DNA from: Nonlabens arenilitoris
Lineage (GTDB): Bacteria; Bacteroidota; Bacteroidia; Flavobacteriales; Flavobacteriaceae
Direction of reading: 5' to 3'
Length of the DNA: 64,000 nucleotides
Assembly: GCF_002954765.1 (NCBI RefSeq)
Contig: NZ_MTPW01000001.1
Span: 2,369,501-2,433,500, forward strand
Shown: piece by piece, positions 33,918 through 43,053 of the stretch
Layout: each line of letters starts with the position of its first letter
How positions within the stretch are numbered: the stretch's first letter is position 1
Position numbers and translations under genes: made by a program
The notes under the pieces: model-generated
Told to the model about the DNA's origin: nothing
Seen by the model: only the letters and a program-made list of their open reading frames with translations
Database searches by the model: none

Positions 33918-35303
33918 TTAAATCGTCATTGAAAATAATTGCGTGTTAGGTTTTTTTCGTTTTAGCCTCAAATCAAAGGCCATACAAATATTGCGTACAA
34001 ATGGTCTACCTTTTTCAGTAACACTTATACCATTAGATTCTAGAATAAGCAATCCGTCTTCTTCCATCTCTTTAAGACTAATCAATATATCTGGAATCTC
34101 TTCAAAATAGAGTTCTCCATTCTTTTCCCATTGAGTTTCAAAATGACACATTAAATTCAGGATGTGTTTTCTGATGATTAAATCTTCATTATTTAATAAA
34201 TGTCCTCTGTAAACTGGAATTTGATCTTGATCCAGTAACTTTTTATATTCTGTAATACTTTTTACATTTTGAGAAAACCCGTACCAGCTATCACTGATAG
34301 AAGAAACTCCTAGGCCTATCATAGCTTGTGTACTACTAGAACTATATCCCATAAAATTGCGATGTAACTTTTTAGTTTCCATAGCTATATTCAACTCATC
34401 ACTAACCAGTGCAAAGTGATCCATTCCTATCTCAATATAACCAGCGTCTTCTAACATTTTTTTTCCGATCTCATATTGAGCTCTTTTTTCATCTGGACTA
34501 GGTAGGTTATCTTGACTAAAACCACGTTGCCCGTTACCTTTTATCCATGGCACAAATGCATAACTATAAAAGGCTATACGATCTGGTTTAAGTGCTATCG
34601 TTTGTTTAATAGTATGTATAACATGTTCTTTTTTTTGAAAAGGAAGGCCGTAAATTAAATCATGTCCGACAGAGGTGTAACCTGTTTCTCTGGCGTTAAG
34701 TGTAGCATTTAGAACATTCTCAAATGGTTGTACTCTGTGAATAGCCTTTTGGACCTCTAGGTTATAATCTTGTACACCATAGCTCACGCGATTAAAACCT
34801 AATTCAAATAAAGTCTTTAGGTGTTCTTTTGTTGTGTTATTAGGATGCCCTTCAAAACTGAGAGTCGCATTTTTTGCTTTATGAGCATTTTTAAAAATTT
34901 CATCAATAAGAATTTGTAAATTTTCTGGAGAGAAAAATGTCGGAGTTCCTCCACCTAGGTGTAATTCACTGATGATAGGAGTTTCATCTAAAAGTGCTAA
35001 ATAAAGAGACCACTCTTTAAGCACATTTGTGATATAAGGAAGCTCTACATTATGATTTACGGTTATTCTTTTATTGCATCCACAAAATGTACACATCGCT
35101 TCACAAAATGGTAAATGAATGTATAAGCTGATTCCTTCTTTTTGATTAGATTCTTTAAAACTTTTTATGACAGAACTTTCCCAGTTTGATTTAGTAAAAG
35201 AATTTTCTTCCCAGTAAGGTACAGTAGGATAACTAGTGTAACGTGGTCCAGCAACATTGTATTTTTGAACGAGTGAAGACATACCTGATTTTTCATAAAA
35301 CAC
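33918..35303 (-). CDS. hemN: Oxygen-independent coproporphyrinogen III oxidase (radical SAM)
   Basis: Decarboxylates coproporphyrinogen III in haem synthesis without oxygen. 461 residues, normal for true HemN rather than HemW (~380). The radical-SAM cluster motif is YIHLPFCEAMCTFCGCNK (Cys-x3-Cys-x2-Cys plus the adjacent Cys typical of HemN), then LHLGGGTPTFFS and GHPNNT for SAM binding. An FNR-type box and a perfect -7 element lie upstream, so expression under low oxygen together with the cbb3 oxidase is expected. Divergent from hemJ. Confidence 0.94.
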   Translation of the reverse strand: MFYEKSGMSSLVQKYNVAGPRYTSYPTVPYWEENSFTKSNWESSVIKSFKESNQKEGISLYIHLPFCEAMCTFCGCNKRITVNHNVELPYITNVLKEWSLYLALLDETPIISELHLGGGTPTFFSPENLQILIDEIFKNAHKAKNATLSFEGHPNNTTKEHLKTLFELGFNRVSYGVQDYNLEVQKAIHRVQPFENVLNATLNARETGYTSVGHDLIYGLPFQKKEHVIHTIKQTIALKPDRIAFYSYAFVPWIKGNGQRGFSQDNLPSPDEKRAQYEIGKKMLEDAGYIEIGMDHFALVSDELNIAMETKKLHRNFMGYSSSSTQAMIGLGVSSISDSWYGFSQNVKSITEYKKLLDQDQIPVYRGHLLNNEDLIIRKHILNLMCHFETQWEKNGELYFEEIPDILISLKEMEEDGLLILESNGISVTEKGRPFVRNICMAFDLRLKRKKPNTQLFSMTI

Positions 35304-35342
35304 ACTTCAATAATGAGACCTATGTGTTCTTAATTTAAAGAC

Positions 35343-35385
35343 CAAAACTAGAGGTATGCTCATTTTTAAAAAATGATATTTATCA
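35343..35385 (-). promoter_or_regulatory. FNR-type box and promoter of hemN
   Basis: A perfect FNR half-site dyad TGATATTTATCA (35374-35385) and, on the minus strand, the -7 element TAGTTTTG (35343-35350). The distance from box centre to element end is 36.5 bp, the same as at ccoI and ccoS. Confidence 0.82.
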
Positions 35386-35474
35386 GTTCTTAAGTTCTTA
35401 CAAAAGATTCTTATTGCGTTGTTATTTCTTGATATTGATTTAATATTTTTACAGTCATATTTAAATCATAACTA

Positions 35475-36020
35475 TTGGAAGATTATTATCTATATTTCAA
35501 GGCTTTACATCTTATTTTTATTGTGACATGGTTTGCAGGCTTGTTTTACATTCCGCGATTATTTGTATATCAAATTGAGGCTCATCAAGAACAAGAACCG
35601 GTAAAATCTATATTGCTTAAACAATTACAATTGATGACACGCAGGTTATGGTATATCATTTCATGGCCTAGTGCAGTGCTTGCTACATCATTTGCCTTAT
35701 GTTTAATATTTATTAATCCTGCAATTATTGAAGCACAATGGATGCAGGTTAAGTTGGGTTTTGTGGTGTTACTTTTTATATATCACATTAAAACCCATTA
35801 TATTTTTAAAGAATTAGAGAATGATATTATAAAGTGGACCTCAAATGGCATGAGATTGTATAATGAAGGTGCAACACTTATCTTATTTGCTGTTATCTTT
35901 TTAGTTATACTTAAAAGCGCTATCAATTGGATTTATGGTGTCGTAGGAATCTTTTTACTAGCGGCTGTTTTAATGATTTTATTTAAAATTTATAAAAGAT
36001 ATCGAGATCAAAAAGCATAA
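35475..36020 (+). CDS. hemJ: Protoporphyrinogen IX oxidase HemJ-like membrane protein
   Basis: A 181-residue protein with about four to five TM helices of the HemJ/CopD-like family. The N-terminal signature YFKALHLIFIVTWFAGLFYIPRLFVY holds the conserved His and RLFVY. HemJ oxidises protoporphyrinogen IX, a late haem step; its position back to back with hemN supports this. The start must be TTG at 35475 (MEDYY), since no ATG precedes the conserved region in frame. Confidence 0.85.
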   Translation: MEDYYLYFKALHLIFIVTWFAGLFYIPRLFVYQIEAHQEQEPVKSILLKQLQLMTRRLWYIISWPSAVLATSFALCLIFINPAIIEAQWMQVKLGFVVLLFIYHIKTHYIFKELENDIIKWTSNGMRLYNEGATLILFAVIFLVILKSAINWIYGVVGIFLLAAVLMILFKIYKRYRDQKA

Positions 36021-36197
36021 TGTGTTAATATCTGTTTTTTAGCATGTTACATAGATTAAATAATCAATTTCGGTATCTGGTGTTGTTAAACGTCAATTTA
36101 GTGTTCTTTAACGAAAACCGATTTTTTTTATCAAAAGTTAATATATCAACCTATCTTAACGAGATACTTTTGCGGTGTTAAAAAAATAACTCCCCAA

Positions 36198-37499
36198 ATG
36201 AAAAACGTATTATTCGTTTTGTTAATTCTATTCTGTAGTCAATCTATCGGTCAGGTTGGAATCAATACAGATACACCTGCTCCAGACGCTGCTTTAGATA
36301 TAGAAGGAACTGATAAAGGTGTATTGATACCACGATTAGATCTGTCAGATTTATCTACCATAGCACCTGTTACTGGTGGTTCTACAGAAAGTTTACTAGT
36401 CTATAATACAAACACGACTACTGGTAAAGGTTTCTATTTTTGGTCTGGAATCGAATGGGTTCCAGTAGGTAAAGGTTTGTACTGGGAAAAGGACGGTAAT
36501 ACAGGAACAACACCTGGCACATCAGCTGGTGAGAATTATTTAGGAACTAAAGACGCTCAAGATTTAGTTATAGCTACTAATAGTACAGAGGTGATGCGAG
36601 TAACTAGTACTGGACAGGTGTTAGCATCTAATGCAGGTTCTGCAGCAGCACCTACTTTCTCTTTTCATTCAGACAGTGATACAGGTATCTATTCTGAGGG
36701 AACAGATAAGTTAAACGTGAGCGCGGCAGGTAATAACATGGTAGAATTTGATGGAGGATCTAGTCCTCAAACTATTTTGAATCCTACAAATGCAAACGTT
36801 GATACACGCATTGCAACACAAGGAGAATCACATATGCTTTTTGTAGACGCTGATACAGACCGTATAGGTATTGCAAACAGCAATCCACAAGCAACGCTTC
36901 ATGTCGGTGGTACTACTAGTACTATTAGAATAGATGCTCTTAATTCTACTAATAATGTTAATAATAAAGGATCTGTTTCTACACCAGTATTTGTAGATGC
37001 AAATGGTGAGTTAAGTATTCAAGGTTCAAACGTTATTACTCAATTAGTAGAAGATAATACAGCGTTTTTATCTACACCTGTAATTGTAGACAATACGTCT
37101 AGTGGTAGAACAATTACTGAGCTTTATGCTACAACGGTTACTTTAACTAGAGACGCACTTATTGAAGTGGTATATCAGGCAGGTGTAACGATAACAGATA
37201 CATCAAATGCTTTTATATATGATGGAAGACCTAGAATCTATAGAATATTTGTAGAAATAGATGGTAGAAAGGTAGCCTATAAAGGAGATGCCTATACCAG
37301 TAGAAGTACGACAGGTACGACTATAGTAAATGGACCATTTTATCTTAATGGTAATGGTTATGTTCAATTACCTGGATCTACTACGGGAATTACTCATGAA
37401 ATAAAAGTATTTGCAGAGGTTTATGGAAACACTGCCTCTACTAGGTGTTCTTATGGTGGTAATGGAGATGACACTTTTCAAGTTCTAGTAAGATATTAA
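36198..37499 (+). CDS. Secreted GVGI-type repeat-tail protein, copy A
   Basis: A secreted protein of 433 residues; signal peptide ends in SIGQ and the mature protein starts VGINTDTPAPDAALDIEGTDKGVLIPRL, a motif common in abundant secreted Bacteroidota proteins that resembles phage-tail-fibre neck segments. Middle repeats include DRIGIANSNPQATLHVGG; the C-terminal ~140 residues form a beta domain (LIEVVYQAGVTITD, DGRPRIYRIFVEIDGR) also present in the next gene. A promoter-like TACTTTTG lies at 36165-36172. The function is unknown; surface structural protein is likely. Confidence 0.75.
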   Translation: MKNVLFVLLILFCSQSIGQVGINTDTPAPDAALDIEGTDKGVLIPRLDLSDLSTIAPVTGGSTESLLVYNTNTTTGKGFYFWSGIEWVPVGKGLYWEKDGNTGTTPGTSAGENYLGTKDAQDLVIATNSTEVMRVTSTGQVLASNAGSAAAPTFSFHSDSDTGIYSEGTDKLNVSAAGNNMVEFDGGSSPQTILNPTNANVDTRIATQGESHMLFVDADTDRIGIANSNPQATLHVGGTTSTIRIDALNSTNNVNNKGSVSTPVFVDANGELSIQGSNVITQLVEDNTAFLSTPVIVDNTSSGRTITELYATTVTLTRDALIEVVYQAGVTITDTSNAFIYDGRPRIYRIFVEIDGRKVAYKGDAYTSRSTTGTTIVNGPFYLNGNGYVQLPGSTTGITHEIKVFAEVYGNTASTRCSYGGNGDDTFQVLVRY

Positions 37500-37503
37500 T
37501 ATT

Positions 37504-38787
37504 ATGAGCTTGAAAAATATATATACCATCTTATTGTTTTCAATGAGCTTTCTATGTGCTACAGCTCAAATAGGATTTGGTACCAGTGGTCCTCAACCAG
37601 AAACTTTGATGGATGTATACGCTATTGATAAAGGTTTGTTGCTACCACGTATCTCAATCAGTGATTTTGATAGTTTTAATTTGCCTGTAGGTTCTCAAAC
37701 AGAATCTCTATTACTTTATAATACTAATGCTACTTTAGGTAAAGGTTTTACTTATTGGAATGGTAGCTCTTGGAATCATGTTAATAATAACTTTTTTTGG
37801 AGTACTTATGGCGACGATAACTTGTCTAGTTCTAATTTTTTAGGCACAGCAGATAATAATTCTTTCATTATAGGTACAGCAGGTTTGCCTCGCCTACACT
37901 TTACAACTGCACAACGTTTAGTGACTCACAATAACGGTTCTAAATCTAATCCATCATGGTCTATGATTAATGCCGGAATAGGTGCATATAGTTTAGGTAA
38001 TGATTTAAGAATAAGTCTTGTAGGTAAAGATTACATTTCTGTAGCGCCTACAAATGGAGTAATTATCAATCCTTCACAAGAAAATATTGATTTATCTATA
38101 AATAGTACTACAACAACCGCTTTACAAATAGATGCTAGTGCAGATGGAATAGGGATAGCATCTACGACACCTATTGATGCTTCTTTACATCTCCAAGGAG
38201 CAACTAGCAATGTAAGATTCAATAATCTGTCATCTTCCCATATGAATAATAATGGAGTTGATAAATCCTTATTATATGTAGATCATAATGGTGAATTGAC
38301 ACTAGAATCTACGCCGCATGTTACTCAATTACCACAATTTGAATTTGAATCTGCATATCTATCTTCTACTGTAAACGTACGCAGTACAACGTTAGGAGCA
38401 CAGACGGTTGTATTGCATAGTACATCAGAAGAGCTTTTTGAAGATGGGTTATTAGAAGTTGTATATCAGACATCCGTTTCGGTAAGAAACAACTCAGGTG
38501 GAGCCATAACAGATGGTAGACCTAGAAAATATGGGATAAGAGTGAAAGTCAACGGTCGTGTTATAGGTCAGACCTCAAAAATGTACACAGCAGACGGTAC
38601 AGGAGGTGCTATAGCTTCAGGATTTATGTATTTGAATGGTAAAGGATATATACCACTTTCTGGTAGCCCTTCAGGTAGTTCATATGTTATTGACGTAGAG
38701 CTTTTTGTTGACGGTGGTGGCGGCAGTACTTGGTATAGTATTGGTTCTTCTTCAAATGACTTTTTTGAAGTTATTGTCCATTATTAG
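37504..38787 (+). CDS. Secreted GVGI-type repeat-tail protein, copy B
   Basis: A tandem paralog of the preceding gene, 427 residues, signal peptide ending in ATAQ, then IGFGTSGPQPETLMDVYAIDKGLLLPRI. It has the same middle layout (GIGIASTTPIDASLHLQG) and the same C-terminal domain (LLEVVYQTSVSV, DGRPRKYGIRVKVNGR). Identity with copy A is modest, so the duplication is old. It starts 4 bp after copy A and is probably co-translated. A dispersed palindrome follows the stop codon. Confidence 0.75.
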   Translation: MSLKNIYTILLFSMSFLCATAQIGFGTSGPQPETLMDVYAIDKGLLLPRISISDFDSFNLPVGSQTESLLLYNTNATLGKGFTYWNGSSWNHVNNNFFWSTYGDDNLSSSNFLGTADNNSFIIGTAGLPRLHFTTAQRLVTHNNGSKSNPSWSMINAGIGAYSLGNDLRISLVGKDYISVAPTNGVIINPSQENIDLSINSTTTTALQIDASADGIGIASTTPIDASLHLQGATSNVRFNNLSSSHMNNNGVDKSLLYVDHNGELTLESTPHVTQLPQFEFESAYLSSTVNVRSTTLGAQTVVLHSTSEELFEDGLLEVVYQTSVSVRNNSGGAITDGRPRKYGIRVKVNGRVIGQTSKMYTADGTGGAIASGFMYLNGKGYIPLSGSPSGSSYVIDVELFVDGGGGSTWYSIGSSSNDFFEVIVHY

Positions 38788-38789
38788 GA

Positions 38790-38805
38790 CGCTTTCGCGA
38801 AAGCG
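38790..38805. repeat. Dispersed palindrome copy 7 (between convergent genes)
   Basis: Perfect CGCTTTCGCGAAAGCG with A/T flanks (18 bp, 38789-38806), 2 bp after one stop codon and 14 bp before the other; it could act as a bidirectional terminator stem. Confidence 0.95.
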
Positions 38806-38819
38806 TAATTAAAATCAAT

Positions 38820-39689
38820 TTACTTTTTAAAAGGTTCAACAAGTTGTTTCCCAAAACTATCTGGATAGTGTTCATCGCCATGAAATCCTAACTCTAGATG
38901 AGCATCGTGATAAGGTACATGAGCAGTACCAAATAGGTAATCCCAAATACTTAAAGATAATCCATAATTAACACCGTATTTATGGTCAGCAGGTAAATCT
39001 CTTGCGTGATGCCAAAGGTGCATTTTAGGATTGTTGATAATGTATTTCAAAGGACCATAATCCCAATTCAAATTTGCATGGTTTAAATGTCCTATAAAGA
39101 CGCTGAACATATGAACGATAAAAAATTGTTCAATACCAAAGCCTAACATGGCTAATGGTATGTATTGAAGACTTTTATAAATTATAGTTTCCATAAAATG
39201 AAAACGGAATTGCGCAGCAAATCCCATCTCCTTAATACTATGGTGTACCTTATGGAATTCCCATAACATAGGTACACGATGTAGTAAACGATGGATGTTC
39301 CATTGTATAAAATCTGCAATGATAAACATGATAAGCAACTGGCTCCACACTGGAAGGCTTCCCAATTCGATGGCAACTAGATTTTCAATTCCTATACTTT
39401 TAAGACCATCATTGAATGCCGCAACAGCAACATTTGATATAGAATTGTAACCTACTAGTGAGAACAAAAAGAAATTGAAAAACAAGTAAAATAAATCCAA
39501 CCAAAAATCGCGACGTAATACTTTCTGATCCTTGCGCCACGGCTTTATAATTTCTAAGGTAAATACTAATAATGAAAGTCCCACTAGCCAATAAAAATAG
39601 TTGGTCCATGATGGCGTGGTGATTTCTTTAACGAGATAATTCCAGTAATCAGAAAAGGAATTAATAAATAGATCGATATAATCTTGCAT
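38820..39689 (-). CDS. Sterol desaturase / fatty acid hydroxylase family membrane enzyme
   Basis: A di-iron membrane enzyme of 289 residues with about five TM helices. The His boxes of the superfamily are present: HRLLH, HKVHH, HLNHAN and HLWHH, followed by YGVNYGLSLSIWDYLFGTAH, a tail typical of the bacterial group. It hydroxylates or desaturates a lipid or carotenoid-like substrate that cannot be named from sequence. Monocistronic, minus strand. Confidence 0.9.
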   Translation of the reverse strand: MQDYIDLFINSFSDYWNYLVKEITTPSWTNYFYWLVGLSLLVFTLEIIKPWRKDQKVLRRDFWLDLFYLFFNFFLFSLVGYNSISNVAVAAFNDGLKSIGIENLVAIELGSLPVWSQLLIMFIIADFIQWNIHRLLHRVPMLWEFHKVHHSIKEMGFAAQFRFHFMETIIYKSLQYIPLAMLGFGIEQFFIVHMFSVFIGHLNHANLNWDYGPLKYIINNPKMHLWHHARDLPADHKYGVNYGLSLSIWDYLFGTAHVPYHDAHLELGFHGDEHYPDSFGKQLVEPFKK

Positions 39690-39822
39690 ATATGTAATGT
39701 CGCTTAATAAATCATAAAATTACTACTTGTTACACTTACTACAACGTTATCTCAATATTAGAAATCTATTCTAGTATAAAGTACTGTGTATCCTTTATTT
39801 TTGAGCAAGTAAAATAAAATTC

Positions 39823-41490
39823 ATGAAAAACTCCATTCTCTTTCTATTTTTAATAATAGTACTTTATTCCTGTAAGACTGAGGTTGAAAGTCAAAGGTTA
39901 TCATTAGAAAAGGAGCAGGCTCATTTTGACTGGAGTGCTGCAAACGTTTATTTTCTATTGACAGATCGATTTCATAATGGTGATGCATCAAACGATACCA
40001 TCATCAACAGAAACAAGGAAACAGGTAAATTACGTGGATTTGAAGGTGGAGATTTTGCCGGTATCATTGAAAAAATAGACGATGATTACTTTACAGATTT
40101 AGGAGTTAATGCCATTTGGTTAACACCCATTTGGGAGCAAATTCATGAAGGTATAGATGAAGGAACAGGATACTCTTATGCTTTTCATGGATACTGGGCA
40201 AAAGACTGGACCGCAGTAGAACCTAGTTATGGTACACAGGCAGAATTTGAATCATTAGTTCAAAAGGCGCATGATAAAAATATAAGGATTTTACTAGATG
40301 TTGTTATAAATCATACAGGACCTGTGACAGAAATGGATCCAGTATGGCCAGCAGATTGGGTTCGTACAGGACCTGCTTGTACCTATCAGGATCAAGAAAC
40401 CGCAGTGAGTTGTACTTTAACTAATAACCTACCAGATATAAGAACGGATAGTAAAGAAGAAGTAGAATTGCCAGCGCATTTGGTTCAAAAATGGAAACAA
40501 GAAGGCCGCCTTGAAGCAGAACTTAAAGAGCTGGATGATTTTTTTAATCGTACAGGATTACCACGCACACCGGTTAATTATATTATTAAATGGGTTACTG
40601 ATTATGCTCGTGAAACAGGTGTCGATGGATTTAGAATTGATACGGTGAAGCATGTAGAAGAAGAGGTTTGGAAAGTCTTTAATGAACAAGCCATAATAGC
40701 TTATGAAGACTGGAAGAAAGCAAATCCCGAAAAGAAAATACATGACGATGCCTTCTTTATTCTAGGAGAGTTATACGGTTATGAGGCGAGTGGTGGTAGA
40801 AGATATTATTTTAATGATAATCCAGTAGACTATTTTGATTATGGCTATGACGCGATGATTAATTTTGGTTTCAAGAGACATGCTATAGCGCCATATAAAG
40901 AGCTATTTAAACGATATGATGGCTTTAGAGATAGCTTACTTCTAGAAGACCCTAATGATCCTGCTTATTTTATGAATTATATAAGCAGTCATGATGATGG
41001 TCAACCTTTTGATGCAGCTAGAGAGCGTACTTTTGAGAGTGTTACTAAGTTATTACTCACGCCTGGAATGGCACAAATCTATTATGGTGATGAGGTAGCA
41101 AGACCTCTTATCATAGAAGGTACTCAAGGTGACGCCACATTAAGATCCAATATGGACTGGGATAATATTGATGCAAATTTATTGAGCCACTGGCAAAAAT
41201 TAGGTCAGTTCCGTCGCAATCATCCTGCGGTAGGAGCAGGTAGCCATCATTCCCTAGAACATGATGGAACGGGAACCATTTTTGCTAGATGGTATGATAA
41301 AAACGGTTTTCAAGATCAAATAATCGCTGGAGCAGGCTTAAAAGATGAAAATGTGACTATAGATATTACTCGTGTTTTTAAAGATGTTACTCAATTACGT
41401 AATGCTTATACGGGAACTATTTTAGATGTAGTAGATGGTACAGTCACCGTTCAAACTCAACGTGGTATCGTGCTGCTAGAATCTATATAG
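39823..41490 (+). CDS. Alpha-amylase family (GH13) lipoprotein
   Basis: A glycoside hydrolase of 555 residues with lipobox LYSC (Cys17), so anchored in the envelope. GH13 motifs: DVVINHTG (region I), GFRIDTVKHV with the nucleophile Asp at about 273, ILGELYG with the acid/base Glu at about 316, and ISSHDDGQ with the third acid. The C-terminal ~75 residues are the beta domain. It cleaves alpha-1,4 glucans; no SusC/D pair is next to it. A TATTTTTG -7 element lies at 39796-39803, 20 bp before the start. Confidence 0.92.
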   Translation: MKNSILFLFLIIVLYSCKTEVESQRLSLEKEQAHFDWSAANVYFLLTDRFHNGDASNDTIINRNKETGKLRGFEGGDFAGIIEKIDDDYFTDLGVNAIWLTPIWEQIHEGIDEGTGYSYAFHGYWAKDWTAVEPSYGTQAEFESLVQKAHDKNIRILLDVVINHTGPVTEMDPVWPADWVRTGPACTYQDQETAVSCTLTNNLPDIRTDSKEEVELPAHLVQKWKQEGRLEAELKELDDFFNRTGLPRTPVNYIIKWVTDYARETGVDGFRIDTVKHVEEEVWKVFNEQAIIAYEDWKKANPEKKIHDDAFFILGELYGYEASGGRRYYFNDNPVDYFDYGYDAMINFGFKRHAIAPYKELFKRYDGFRDSLLLEDPNDPAYFMNYISSHDDGQPFDAARERTFESVTKLLLTPGMAQIYYGDEVARPLIIEGTQGDATLRSNMDWDNIDANLLSHWQKLGQFRRNHPAVGAGSHHSLEHDGTGTIFARWYDKNGFQDQIIAGAGLKDENVTIDITRVFKDVTQLRNAYTGTILDVVDGTVTVQTQRGIVLLESI

Positions 41491-41591
41491 AAATGTTTAA
41501 TTATTGATACCTTCTTGAATTAATGGCAATTTGTTAACGCATTGTCTCATTATTGATTCAGAATTTTGCAATAACAATAGATGTAGCTATT

Positions 41592-42944
41592 ATGAACAAG
41601 CTTAAAATTTGGAAAAATCAATACACTAAGTTTAAATTAAAATTAAGTCCGCAGCAAAATCTCTTTTATGGCTTCTTTACCTATGTCATAGCTGGGTTTG
41701 TCTTACTGTCTCTTCCATGGTTGCAAAAAACTGACATCGCTTTTATAGATAACTTATTTACAGCTACTAGTGCAGTGTCTACTACAGGTCTAGTAACAGT
41801 AAGTATATATGATTCTTATAATTTTGTAGGTCAACTGGTGATCATGTCATTATTTCAATTAGGTGGTATAGGATATTTAACCTTTACAACTTTTATGTTA
41901 TTATCCACAACCAGACGTATCACTCACTGGCATAAAAAGTTGTTGAATTGTGAGTTTACCTTACCTGTAACTATTAAAATTAAAGACTTTTTAAAATCTG
42001 TAATCCTTTTTACAGTTGTTATGGAAACGATAGGAGCTATTCTATTTTTTATAGCATTTTATAATAAAGGTATGCCTGTAGGCGAGGCAATTTGGAACTC
42101 TATTTTTCATAGTATTAGTGCATTTTGTACGGCAGGTTTTAGCCTTTTCAATAGTGGATTTACAGAATATGTAGATGATGGCTTTGTAAACTTTATTATC
42201 GCTTTTTTAGCAATAGCAGGCTCGTTAGGCTTTATAGTTGTGACGGATTTAGTGCTGTGGATTAAAGATCGTACCCATCAATTAAGTTTTACGTCACTCA
42301 TCATATTTATAGGCTTTGCATTTTTGTTGAGTTTTGGATTTATATTTATGTACTTCTTTGAGCCTACTATAACGGCATTGGATGGAAGTGCCCGATTATA
42401 TGCTGCATTTTTTCAAACTATGTCTGCAATGACCACCGTAGGATTTAATACGGTCGATTATGGATCCTATTCTATACCTATTATATTGGTAACCATTTTT
42501 TTAATGTATGTAGGTGCCTCGCCATCTGGAACTGCTGGAGGAATAAAAATAACAACACTATCTGCCGTATTTGCTATCATGAAAAGTAGGCTTAGAGGCT
42601 CAAAAGAAATTACTTTTCTAGGTCGTAAGATTCCTTTTGAAAGATTATATATCGCTACATCGTCTTTTATATTTTATACGAGCTTAATTTTCATTTTCAC
42701 TCTAGCACTTACGTTTACTGATGACTTCGGTCTAGAAAAATCCCTATTTGAGGTCAGCTCTGCATTAGGTACAGTAGGATTAAGTATGGGAATAACGGGC
42801 GATTTATCTAGCATAGGTAAAATGTTAATCATTATAATTATGTTCATAGGTAGGCTAGGAGTATTGACCTTTGGCCTTGCGATTTGGTCTAAGTCTATAC
42901 AAACTGAGGAATCTGTTTTTATAGAAGATGATATCGCTGTGTAG
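41592..42944 (+). CDS. Potassium uptake channel subunit, TrkH/KtrB family
   Basis: A membrane protein of 450 residues with four M1-P-M2 repeats. The four filter segments are visible, each with its key Gly: SAVSTTGL, SAFCTAGF, SAMTTVGFN and SALGTVGL. It imports K+ coupled to Na+ or H+ with a cytosolic TrkA/KtrA partner, which is not in this window. I start at ATG 41592; a TTG-initiated extension to 41553 has no family support. The gene ends before a palindrome and a terminator-like hairpin. Confidence 0.93.
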   Translation: MNKLKIWKNQYTKFKLKLSPQQNLFYGFFTYVIAGFVLLSLPWLQKTDIAFIDNLFTATSAVSTTGLVTVSIYDSYNFVGQLVIMSLFQLGGIGYLTFTTFMLLSTTRRITHWHKKLLNCEFTLPVTIKIKDFLKSVILFTVVMETIGAILFFIAFYNKGMPVGEAIWNSIFHSISAFCTAGFSLFNSGFTEYVDDGFVNFIIAFLAIAGSLGFIVVTDLVLWIKDRTHQLSFTSLIIFIGFAFLLSFGFIFMYFFEPTITALDGSARLYAAFFQTMSAMTTVGFNTVDYGSYSIPIILVTIFLMYVGASPSGTAGGIKITTLSAVFAIMKSRLRGSKEITFLGRKIPFERLYIATSSFIFYTSLIFIFTLALTFTDDFGLEKSLFEVSSALGTVGLSMGITGDLSSIGKMLIIIIMFIGRLGVLTFGLAIWSKSIQTEESVFIEDDIAV

Positions 42945-42963
42945 AGATTGATGTTTTGAGAGA

Positions 42964-42979
42964 CGCTTTCGCGAAAGCG
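42964..42979. repeat. Dispersed palindrome copy 8 (after ktrB-like gene)
   Basis: Perfect CGCTTTCGCGAAAGCG with A/T flanks, 19 bp after the channel gene stop. Confidence 0.95.
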
Positions 42980-43001
42980 TAATTATTATAATCCATCAAG
43001 G

Positions 43002-43053
43002 ATGCTTTATCTTTAGAATCTTAACTAAGATATAAAGATGAAGCATTTTTTTT
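43002..43053 (+). promoter_or_regulatory. Terminator-like hairpin containing the DUF2891 start codon
   Basis: ATGCTT-t-ATCTTTA (43002-43015) pairs with TAAAGAT-g-AAGCAT (43033-43046), 13 bp with one mismatch, directly followed by a run of T. The start codon of the next gene (ATG 43038) lies in the 3' arm, so the structure could end the upstream transcript and also limit entry into the pxp operon. Confidence 0.7.
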
